From Branchiostoma floridae (Eukaryota > Chordata > Leptocardii > Amphioxiformes > Branchiostomatidae): DNA of 45,515 bases. Under the pieces are notes generated by a model. That model saw only the letters and a list, made by a program, of their open reading frames with translations. It made no database searches and was not told the DNA's origin. The stretch covers positions 6,613,801 through 6,659,315 of the forward strand of contig NC_049981.1 in the NCBI RefSeq assembly GCF_000003815.2, read 5' to 3'. Of this stretch, positions 27,521 through 39,500 are shown piece by piece (within the stretch, counting starts at the first letter, position 1; every line of letters starts with the position of its first letter). The translations under genes and the position numbers were made by a program.

Positions 27521-30500
27521 CTGTGGGGAGAGATACACACGGAAAGGTGGGTTTGCAGTCACGTGACTATGACGTCATTTGACGTCCGCCATGTTGGTTG
27601 GTTAAGGATGTAAGTTGTTTTTTTTCCAGTCACTAACCTGCCCTGTGGAGACAGACACACAAAAAATGGTGGGTTTGCAGTCACGTGACCATGACGCCAT
27701 TTGACGTCGGCCTTGTTGTTTGGTTAATGATGCCAAGAATATTCTTGACATCATTTAGATGTCATCATAAAGAATATCGGCTGTATATACAGGATAATAT
27801 AAAGATAAGCAAATTCAAGATAGTCTCTTCCATGAAGATTACAGGCCATACCAACTCACCCCAAACCGTAGCCCGATATCTAAAGCTACCAAAACGTAAT
27901 TAAACTTTTATTATGTTTAATGTTTATTGTTGTTTATTGAAATTTTCAGACTCCTGGGTAGCCCGATTCAGTTTTGACAAACTGATTTTCATCATTCCAG
28001 GTACACATACAAATAAATAAAAATAAAACATATTACAGAGAAAATAAAGAGGTGAACACGTATAACGGAACATATGATTATAAGTGCAAGTAACACATTG
28101 AAGGCAGACGAATCAAAATGCGGTAGAAACATTATGACATTTTAACTTTCAATACAGTTAATTGAACTTATATGACAATATCATATTAGGGATGAAGATG
28201 CTTCGACATTACTAATTTGTTTATAATAATCGATATGCAAATTACATTTTCTACCTTTTTTTACTTCATTTGTGATATGTTGTTGCTCGTACTATGCATT
28301 TCTTTGGTTTGTGGTATGACAATTTTAGCTTTGGTGTATTTAAGTTGATTTGAATCATTGTTGTATATTTATATACACAGGGCTCATTGACCCCTTAGTG
28401 GTGATATGTTTGGCACTAGATAAAGAATAGAAACAAAGATAAAAAGTGTCTACCTTTCCGCATGAACTCAATACCATGTTCATTCCCACGCTTAAACACC
28501 TTCTCTTTTAAGACGGGGTCGCGGGACAGGTTTGTTGCCTGGTTATCCTTCATTGCAGCAAAAGTACAGTTGGCCGTCACCTCGTCTATCTGTTCTACTG
28601 ACAAACTTCGTCCCAGGAACTCTGCAATCTTCACCACATGGCCGCGGAGGTCCTACGGATATGATTTGTGTCAAATAAATATATAATATTGATGTAAGAA
28701 TTGACGCCAGTTGTCTAGTGTAGTCAATGTCTTTAAATTTGTCAGTTTGCAAAGTTAAACCATACTAAACGCTCCCTCCTTCATTTTAATAATTTCGTTC
28801 ATAAACTAGAAAGGCCGACATTTGCTTAAGAGCAAATACAGCATATTTCAGCCATACCCCTTCCCACGCAACATTGGACTGTTCCAAATCACCCCTGCGC
28901 AAAAATGGAACATCCTCTTAACAGTACATTATTCCCCAAAGTGGACTGGTATTGTGACTTGATTCCAGGTAAAGATAGAGCTTGCTTCTATTTTTCAGAA
29001 AATGACAATAATCACACCTTCCATTTAGAAAATTTTCATCATGACTTAAAATTGTTGAATGACTTAATGTAATGTCATTAACAATTTTCAGTACGATAAC
29101 TAGGTGTAAGTTTAAAAAAAGTATAAGCTCCTTGTGATGTGGGTACATTAATTTTATTATTGCAGTGAACTTTTTTTATTCAAGTAGGGCATACGATTTA
29201 ATAATTATCAAGCAGGTGCAGGTACTGTAGGAGCGTTTGTTTTCTTCAAGCTGTAAAACTGTTAAACTGTTTTATTTTGTATGCAATCAGCCATCGAGCC
29301 TATTCTTATTTTAGTTTAACAACTCAGTCCTGCCAGACCCGGAAGATACGATTGAACCTTGTTCGAGGATTTATTTTCGTCTGTCTGGTCAGTCTGTTCA
29401 TACCCTGGCGCTGAGAGTGTTTTATTGGGCTGAAACTCTGGCAGTTTAAAGTTACTTACAATTTAAATGTTCAAAGTTTATGTCAAACAACAACAGCACT
29501 AGGAACACATACATTTGCTCTGGAGAAAATACAGGTGGTCAGGTGGTCACTATAGAGAAAAATGCTGATCTATTGACTAGGAGCCATACGTTACACATGA
29601 TTTCAGTACACTGATCATTAATCATATAAACATTGCACAGGTAAGCCAATTGTTTAGATGTACAATTAAGTTCAAATAATTCTGAAGAGAAATATTGATG
29701 AGAAAATAATCATTCTCGCCACTGTCTAACTTATAATTACGTATCAAAACTAAACGCAGATTTTCTAACTAACGCACCTTTCGCCGACTTCATCAAAGGA
29801 CCGCCGGCTATCAATCAAACACGGCTGTTGATTAGACTTAGAGTTTCAAACAGTCATGTGCTGTGTGCCAGTTGACAGCGAACTTCATGCTACGTGATGT
29901 TTTACATTGCTTGGACCTTCTTTCCTACAGCGGTGCTTCCACAAAATATTTAGACTGTAACACTGAGTCCCACGTGTTTTATAGAATAGAATTTGACGCA
30001 GAACAGCGTTTTTTGCTGGGTATTTTTCTTGAAACATGTCCGTGGGAATATCAGCGAGGCGGCGACGTAGGGATATCAGACCGTCAACAAAAGTCGCACG
30101 GCGGCTAACGGCGCAGCGAAGATACTAGCGCTATAAATAAGCGCTTCAAGTAAGGATGGCAACCCGTACAATATTTTTGTATACTGTTGAGCTAAGTAAA
30201 GTTTGTTGTTTATAAGGTTTTAGTTGTCTTTGAAGCTTTGACCCGAAATATTTTAAAGTCAAACTGCTGAAGAGAAGTAAGTGACTGCTACGATTATCGT
30301 AGATATGGCCCTAAAAAAACTGATAAAAGAAGCCTTCTCAATAGTCTAAAATGCAAGAGCTTCCTGGGGGGCTTCGCCCACCTGGGTTCCCAGCACAGTG
30401 GCCCTGCCCCTGGACCCCGCCAGGGACATTCGGCGGCCCCCGGACCCCTGTCCGACGCCTTAAAAAAAATCCTGGCGAGAAGTCTGTACGGCCTGAGTCT

Positions 30501-33500
30501 TCAAGTTAACGTATTGTGTGGTCCCGCTTATGAATATTAATTAGCCTTCGCTTTCCTCTTCGCTGATTGGCTGAACCATTAATTGAATTAACTCTTCCTG
30601 CCGGCTAGACGCAGGTGCAGATGTCGGCTCTGTGGGGTGAACGTCCGAAAGGTCATGGCATGGAGAACGAAAGAAAACCAATTTCCCCTCCTAAAAAAAG
30701 TGCTGTAATTAAGCCTTTTACAGTACTTTATGCCAAAAATTTTACTTGGATCATTTTACCAACTATCTTATGCCTATCTATACCAAATGTTACTCATACC
30801 AGGGTACAGGGGTGCAAAATATACCGTTATAAGACCGTCAACAACAGTCGCACGGAGCTAACAGCGCAGCGAAAATACCATCGCTAGCGTTTCAACTTCG
30901 GATAACAAGTTATAAGTACTGTTGAACTCAGTAACGTTAAAGTTTGTTTTTAGTTGCCTTAATTTGACGGTTTGACCTGAAATAGCGTTACGCTAAACTC
31001 ATGAATAGAAGTTAAGTGACTGCTGCGATTATCATAGATATGCCCCAAGAACTGATACAATATATCAGCCTTCTGAATAGTCTAAAATGCGAGAGCCTTA
31101 GGCGGGCTTCGCTCCCCCTGGCGGGAACACTGCTATATACGGGATCATGAGGCCCCGCTTATGAATATTAATTAGCCTTTGGCCTCCTCTTCGCTGATTG
31201 GCTAGGTCTTTGATTCAATTAACTCTCCGGCTGACGCGCACAGGTGTGACTCTGTGCGGGGTCACGGAAGGTCACGTCAGGAGGCCAAAAGAAAACAACT
31301 TTCCCCTCAGAAAAGTGCCAAAATTAATCATTTTAAAGTTGTTTATGTCAAAAATTTTACTTGAATCTTGTTACCAAGTAGCTAATGCCTATCTATACCA
31401 AATTTCAGGTCATTTAATTGTAATACCAGGGTACAGGAGCCAAAAGTGTCCTTTTTTGGTCAAAAATTGGCCAAAAATCGCAAAAATAAGCATTTTGTTG
31501 CACTGTACACCAAAAGTGTTATTTAATTTATATGGAGGGATTATCAAGGCACATCTGTGTCAAATTTCAGCTCATTCGGTTGCAATACCAAGGTACAGGA
31601 GCCAAAAGTGTCCTTTTTTGGTCAAAAATTGGTCAAAAAATCGGAAAAATAAGCATTTTGTTGTACTGTACACCAAAAGTGTTATTGAATTTATATGGGG
31701 GCATTATCAAGGCACATCTCTGTCAAATTTCAGCTCATTTTGTTGTAATACCAGGGTACAGGGGCCAAAAGTGTCCTTTTTTGGTCAAAAATTGGTCAAA
31801 AAATCGCAAAAATAAGCATTTTGTTGTACTGTACACCAAAAGTGTTATTGAATTTATATGGGGGCATTATCAAGGCACATCTCTGTCAAATTTCAGCTCA
31901 TTTGGTTGTAATACCAGGGTACAGGGGCCAAAAGTGTCCTTTTTTGGTCAAAAATTGGTCAAAAAATCGCAAAAATAAGCATTTTGTTGTACTGTACACC
32001 AAAAGTGTTATCGAATTTATATGGGGGCATTATCAAGGCACATCTCTGTCAAATTTCAGCTCATTTGGTTGTAATACCAGGGTACAGGGGCCAAAATATA
32101 CAGTTTTGGTCTAAAATTGACCAAAAAATCTCAATAAAATCATCTTAGAGTCAGATATGAAAAAACTGAGAAAAAAGCATCAAGGTATTGGCCCATTCTA
32201 CCCCTGTGCCAAATTTCAGGTCATTCGGTCCAGGAACGGCGGAGATGAATCACTTTGAAGATTTGACAGGAGAAAGAAGAAAGAAAGAAACATTACGAAT
32301 ACAATATATTTCACCATACTATGTATGGCTGAAATATAATAAAAATCGCAGACACTGAATCATACGCTTGTCCTCGACTCATATAATAAGGAACCACAAT
32401 TGTGATGCTTTACATCATAATTAATCGAAATGATTATTTGCTGTGTGCTATATGTGCGTTGTATACTATATACGCTATTCGATAATTATTATATTTCAGC
32501 CATACATAGTATGGTGAAATATATTGTATTCGTAATGTTTCTTTCTTCTTTCTCCTGTCAAATCTTCAAAGTGATTCATCTCCGCCGTTCCTGGACCGAA
32601 TGACCTGAAATTTGGCACAGGGGTAGAATGGGCCAATACCTTGATGCTTTTTTCTCAGTTTTTTCATATCTGCCTCTAAAATGATTTTATTGAGATTTTT
32701 TGGTCAATTTTAGACCAAAACTGTATATTTTGGCCCCTGTACCCTGGTATTACAATCAAATGAGCTGAAATTTGACAGAGATGTGCCTTAATAATGCCCC
32801 CATATAAATTCGATAACACTTTTGGTGTACAGTACAACAAAATGCTTATTTTTGCGATTTTTTGACTAATTTTTGACCAAAAAAGGACACTTTTGGCCCC
32901 TGTACCCTAGTATTACAACCAAATGAGCTGAAATTTCACAGAGATGTGCCTTGATAATCTCTTCATATAAATTCAATAACACTTTTGGTGTACAGTACAA
33001 CAAAATGCTTATTTTTGCGATTTTTTGACCAATTTTTGACCAAAAAAGGACACTTTTGGCTCCTGTACCTTGGTATTGCAACCGAATGAGCTGAAATTTG
33101 ACACAGATGTGCCTTGATAATCCCTTCATATAGGTTCAATAACACTTTTGGTGTACAGTGCAACAAAATGCTTATTTTTGCGATTTTTGGCCAATTTTTG
33201 ACCAAAAAAGAACACTTTTGGCTCCTGTACCCTGGTATTACAATTAAATGACCTGAAATTTGGTATAGATAGGCATTAGATACTTGGTAACAAGATTCAA
33301 GTAAAATTTTTGACATAAACAACTTTAAAATGATTAATTTTGGCACTTTTCTGAGAGGAAATTTGTTTTCTTTTGGCCTCCTGACGTGACCTTCCGTGAC
33401 CCCGCACAGAGCCACACCTGTGCGCGTCAGCCGGAGAGTTAATTGAATCAAAGACCTAGCCAATCAGCGAAGAGGAGGCCAAAGGCTAATTAATATTCAT

Positions 33501-36500
33501 AAGCGGGGCCTCATGATCCCGTATATAGCAGTGTTCCCGCCAGTGGGAGCGAAGCCCGCCTAAGGCTCTCGCATTTTAGACTATTCAGAAGGCTTTATAT
33601 TGTATCAGTTCTTAGGGGCATATCTATGATAATCGCAGCAGTCACTTAACTTCTCTTCAGGAGTTTAGCGTAACACTATTTCAGGTCAAACCGTCAAAGG
33701 CAACTAAAAACAAACTTTAACGTTACTGAGTTCAACAGTACTTATAACTTGTTATCCGAAGTTGAAACGCTAGCGATGGTATTTTCGCTGCGCTGTTAGC
33801 TCCGTGCGACTGTTGTTGACGGTCTTATAACGGTATATTTTGCACCCCTGTACCCTGGTATGAGTAACATTTGGTATAGATAGGCAAAAGATAGTTGGTA
33901 AAATGATCCAAGTAAAATTTTTGGCATAAAGTACTGTAAAAGGCTTAATTACAACACTTTTTTTAGGGGAAATTGGTTTTCTTTCGTTCTCCATGCCATG
34001 ACCTTTCGGACGTTCACCCCACAGAGCCGACATCTGCACCTGCGTCTAGCCGGCAGGAAGAGTTAATTCAATTAATGGTTCAGCCAATCAGCGAAGAGGA
34101 AAGCGAAGGCTAATTAATATTCATAAGCGGGACCACACAATACGTTAACTTGAAGACTCAGGCCGTACAGACTTCTCGCCAGGATTTTTTCAAAGCGTCG
34201 GACAGGGGTCCGGGGGCCGCCGAATGTCCCTGGCGGGGTCCAGGGGCAGGGCCACTGTGGGGGGGACCCAGGTGGGCGAAGCCCCCCGGATGCTCTTGCA
34301 TTTTAGACTATTGAGAAGGCTTCTTTTATCAGTTTTTTTAGGGCCATATCTACGATAATCGTAGCAGTCACTTACTTCTCTTCAGCAGTTTGACTTTAGA
34401 ATATTTCGGGTCAAAGCTTCAAAGACAACTAAAACCTCATAAACAACAAACTTTACTTAGCTCAACAGTATACAAAAATATTGTACGGGTTGCCATCCTT
34501 AGTTGAAGCGCTTATTTATAACGCTAGTATCTTCGCTGCGCCGTTAGCCGCCGTGCGACTTTTGTTGACGGTCTGATATCCCTACGTCGCCGCCTCGCTG
34601 ATATTCCCACGGACATTTTTCAAGAAAAATACCCAGCAAAAACGCTGTTCTGCGTCAAATTCTATTCTATAAAACATGTGGGACTCAGTGTTACAGTCTA
34701 AATATTTTGTAGAAGCACCGCTGTAGGAAAGAAGGTCCAAGCAATGTAAAACATCACGTAGCATGAAGTTCGCTGTCAACTGGCACACAGCACATGACTG
34801 TTTGAAACTGTAAGTCTAATCAACAGCCGTGTTTGATTGATAGCCGGCGGTCCTTTGATGAAGTCGGAGAAAGGTGCGTTAGTTAGAAAAGTTAGACAGT
34901 GGCGAGAATGATTATTTTCTCATCAATATTTCTCTTCAGAATTATTTGAACTTAATTGTACATCTAAACAATTGGCTTACCTGTGCAATGTTTATATGAT
35001 TAATGATCAGTGTACTGAAATCTTGTGTAACGTATGGCTCATAGTCAATAGATCAGCATTTTCTCTATAGTGACCACCTGTCTATAGTGGCCACATTTCC
35101 TAGTGCTGTTGTTGTTTGACATAAACTTTGAACATTTAAATTGTAAGTAACTTTAAACTGCCAGAGTTTCATCCCAATAAAACACTCTCAGCGCCAGGGT
35201 ATGAACAGACTGACCAGACAGACGAAAATAAATCCTCGAACTAGAAAGGCCGACATTTGCTTAAGAGCAAATACAGCATATTTCAGCCATACCCCTTCCC
35301 ACGCAACATTGGACTGTTCCAAATCACCCCTGCGCAAAAATGGAACATCCTCTTAACAGTACATTATCCCCCAAAGTGGACTGGTACATTGTATTGTGAA
35401 TTGATTCCAGGTAAAAACAGAGCTTGCTTCTATTTTTCAGAAAATGACAATAATCACACCTTCCATTCAGAAAATTTTCATCATGACTGAAAATTGTTGA
35501 ATGACTTCAGTTAATGTCATTAACAATTTTCAGTACGATAACTAGGTGTAAGTTTAAAAAAGTATAAGCTCCTTGTGATGTGGGTACATTTATTATTGCG
35601 GTGAACTTTTTTTATTCAAGTAGGGCATACGATTTAATAATTATCAAGCAGGTGCAGGTACTGTAGGAGTGTTTGTTTTCTTCAAGCTGTAAAACTGTTA
35701 AACTGTTTTACTTTGTATGCAATCAGCCATCCAGCCTATTCTTATTTTAGTTTAACAACTTCCTGCCAGACCCGGAAGATACGATTGAACCTTGTTCGAG
35801 GATATATTTTCGTCTGTCTGGTCAGTCTGTCCATACCCTGGTGCTGAGAGTGTTTTATTGGGCTGAAACTCTGGCAGTTTAAAGTTACTTACAATTTAAA
35901 TGTTCAAAGTTTATGTCAAACAACAACAGCACTAGGAAATGTGGCCACTATAGACAGGTGGTCACTATAGAGAAAATGCTGATCTATTGACTAGGAGCCA
36001 TACGTTACACATGATTTCAGTACACTGATCATTAATCATATAAACATTGCACAGGTAAGCCAATTGTTTAGATGTACAATTAAGTTCAAATAATTCTGAA
36101 GAGAAATATTGATGAGAAAATAATCATTCTCGCCACTGTCTAACTTATAATTACGTATCAAAACTAAACGCAGATTTTCTAACTAACGCACCTTTCGCCG
36201 ACTTCATCAAAGGACCGCCGGCTATCAATCAAACACGGCTGTTGATTAGACTTAGAGTTTCAAACAGTCATGTGCTGTGTGCCAGTTGACAGCGAACTTC
36301 ATGCTACGTGATGTTTTACATTGCTTGGACCTTCTTTCCTACAGCGGTGCTTCTACAAAATATTTAGACTGTAACACTGAGTCCCACATGTTTTATAGAA
36401 TAGAATTTGACGCAGAACAGCGTTTTTGCTGGGTATTTTTCTTGAAACATGTCCGTGGGAATATCAGCGAGGCGGCGACGTAGGGATTTCAGACCGTCAA

Positions 36501-39500
36501 CAAAAGTCGCACGTACGGCGGCGCAGCGAAGATACTAGCGCTATAAATAAGCTCTTCAACTAAGGATGGCAACCCGTACAATATTTTTGCATACTGTTGA
36601 GCTAAGTAAAGTTTGTTGTTTATGAGGTTTATGTTGTCTTTGAAGCTTTGACCCGAAATATTTTAAAGTCAAACTGCTGAAGAGAAGTAAGTAACTGCTA
36701 CGATTGTCGTAGATATGGCCCTAAAAAGACTGATAAAAGAAGCCTTCTCAATAGTCTAAAATGCAAGAGCTTCGGGGGGGCTTCGCCCACCTGGGTCCCC
36801 CCCACAGTGGCCCTGCCCCTGGACCCCGCCAGGGACATTCGGCGGCCCCCGGACCCCTGTCCGACGCTTTGAAAAAATCCTGGCGAGAAGTCTGTACGGC
36901 CTGAGTCTTCAAGTTAACGTATTGTGTGGTCCGCTTATGAATATTAATTAGCTTTCCTCTTCGCTGATTGGCTGAACCATTAATTGAATTAACTCTTCCT
37001 GCCGGCTAGACGCAGGTGCAGATGTCGGCTCTGTGGGGTGAACGTCCGAAAGGTCATGGCATGGAGAACGAAAGAAAACCAATTTCCCCTAAAAAAAGTG
37101 CTGTAATTAAGCCTTTTACAGTACTTTATGCCAAAAATTTTACTTGGATCATTTTACCAACTATCTTATGCCTATCTATACCAAATGTTACTCATACCAG
37201 GGTACAGGGGTGCAAAATATACCGTCATAAGACCGTCAACAACAGTCGCACGGAGCTAACAGCGCAGCGAAAATACCATCGCTAGCGTTTCAACTTCGGA
37301 TAACAAGTTATAAGTACTGTTGAACTCAGTAACGTTAAAGTTTGTTTTTAGTTGCCTTTGACGGTTTGACCTGAAATAGTGTTACGCTAAACTCCTGAAG
37401 AGAAGTTAAGTGACTGCTGCGATTATCATAGATATGCCCCTAAGAACTGATACAATATAAACGCCTTCTGAATAGTCTAAAATGCGAGAGCCTTAGGCGG
37501 GCTTCGCTCCCCCTGGCGGGAACACTGCTATATACGTATATACGGGATCATGAGGCCCCGCTTATGAATATTAATTAGCCTTTGGCCTCCTTTTCGCTGA
37601 TTGGTTAGGTCTTTGATTTAATTAACTCTCCGGCTGTCGCGCACAGGTGTGGCTCTGTGCGGGGTCACGGAAGGTCACGTCAGGAGGCCAAAAGAAAACA
37701 AATTTCCCCTCAGAAAAATGCCAAAATTAATCATTTTAAAGTTGTTTATGTCAAAAATTTTACTTGAATCTTGTTACCAATTATCTAATGCCTATCTATA
37801 CCAAATTTCAGGTCATTTAATTGTAATACCAAGGTACAGGAGCCAAAAGTGTCCTTTTTTGGTCAAAAATTGGCCAAAAATCGCAAAAATAAGCATTTTG
37901 TTGCACTGTATACCAAAAGTGTTATTGAATTTATATGAAGGGATTATCAAGGCACATCTGTGTCAAATTTCAGCTCATTCGGTTGCAATACCAAGGTGCA
38001 GGAGCCAAAAGTGTCCTTTTTTAGTCAAAAATCGGTAAAAAAAATCGCAAAAATAAGCATTTTGTTGTACTGTACACCAAAAGTGTTATTAAATTTATAT
38101 GAAGGGATTATCAAGGCACATCTCTGTCAAATTTCAGCTCATTTGGTTGTAATACCAGGGTACAGGGGCCAAAAGTGTCCTTTTTTGGTCAAAAATTGGT
38201 CAAAAAATCGCAAAAATAAGCATTTTGTTGTACTGTACACCAAAAGTGTTATCGAATTTATATGGGGGCATTATTAAGGCACATCTCTGTCAAATTTCAG
38301 CTCATTTGGTTGTAATACTAGGGTACAGGGGCCAAAATATACAGTTTTGGTCTAAAATTGACCAAAAAATCTCAATAAAATCATTTTAGAGGCAGATATT
38401 AAAAAACTGAGAAAAAAGCATCAAGGTATTGGCCCATTCTACCCCTGTGCCAAATTTCAGGTCATTCGGTCCAGGAACGGCGGAGATGAATCACTTTGAA
38501 GATTTGACAGGAGAAAGAAAGAAAGAAAGAAAGAAAGAAACATTACGAATACAATATATTTCACCATACTATGTATGGCTGAAATATAACAAGGTTCAAT
38601 CGTATCTTCCGGGTCTGGCAGGAAGTTGTTAAACTAAACTAAGAATAGGCTCGATGGCTGATTGCATACAAAGTAAAACAGTTTAACAGTTTTACAGCTT
38701 GAAGAAAACAAACGCTCCCACAGTACCTGCACCTGCTTGATAATTATTAAATCGTATGCCCTACTTGAATAAAAAAAGTTCACTGCAATAATAAATGTAC
38801 CCACATCACAAGGAGCTTATACTTTTTTAACTTACACCTAGTTATCGTACTGAAAATTGTTAATGACATTACATGAAGTCATTCAACAATTTTCAGTCAT
38901 GATGAAAATTTTCTGAATGGAAGGTGTGATTATTGTCATTTTCTGAAAAATAGAAGCAAGCTCTGTTTTTACCTGGAATCAATTCACAATACCAGTCCAC
39001 TTTGGGGGATAATGTACTGTTAATATGATGTTCCATTTTTGCGCAGGGGTGATTTGGAACAGTCCAATGTTGCGTGGGAAGGGGTATGGCTGAAATATGC
39101 TGTATTTGCTCTTAAGCAAATGTCGGCCTTTCTAGTTAGTTAAAAAATTTGCTTAATAGTGTTTTTTTTTCAATCAGAATAAGAACACTTTGCTTTTTGG
39201 TAACGTCCATGCCTTTCCTGTCCATAACAAAACAACGGGACTCGTTATATTGTTTATTATTTAGTTACCAGATTTTAATACTCTTCTACAGCTAGCAACA
39301 GCTTCTTTCCTGCCAAACAATGGAACTCCCTCGGCGGTGGTAACTATTTGCTTTAAACTGTTTACAATCAGTGCAAACTTTCAAAATAAATTATTATTTC
39401 TACCATCCATATAGACTACTGAAGTATAGTTGGTGGTCAAATGGCCTTGCATTAAACAAACCCGTTAAAAGAAGCAACAGTCGGTGCCTACCAATTTTGT

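Larger units (their letters stand above)
28805..39136 (+). mobile_element. Composite inverted-repeat element: palindrome plus third copy
   Basis: Layout: TIR 28805-29363; unit 1 29364-32337; spacer 32338-32490; unit 2 (inverted) 32491-35239; TIR 35240-35796; unit 3 (direct) 35797-38587; inverted TIR 38588-39136. The TIRs are about 550 bp and start AACTAGAAAGGCCGACATT. Units 1 and 2 form a palindrome with arms of about 2.7-3.0 kb. The sub-block 35240-39136 alone is a complete TIR-unit-TIR element. No transposase or other recognisable protein is encoded, and no target duplication was found at either outer edge. It fills the fourth intron of the sulfotransferase gene. Confidence 0.82.

Noticed and set aside
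31198-32114. Protein of 100-200 residues with internal repeats
   Set aside because: The frames arise from a 163-bp tandem repeat whose frame shifts each period; no start context, no domain, and copies differ by indels.
28805-39136. TSD for the composite element
   Set aside because: Flanks TTCATAA and TAGTTAAAA do not give a convincing direct repeat of any common length.
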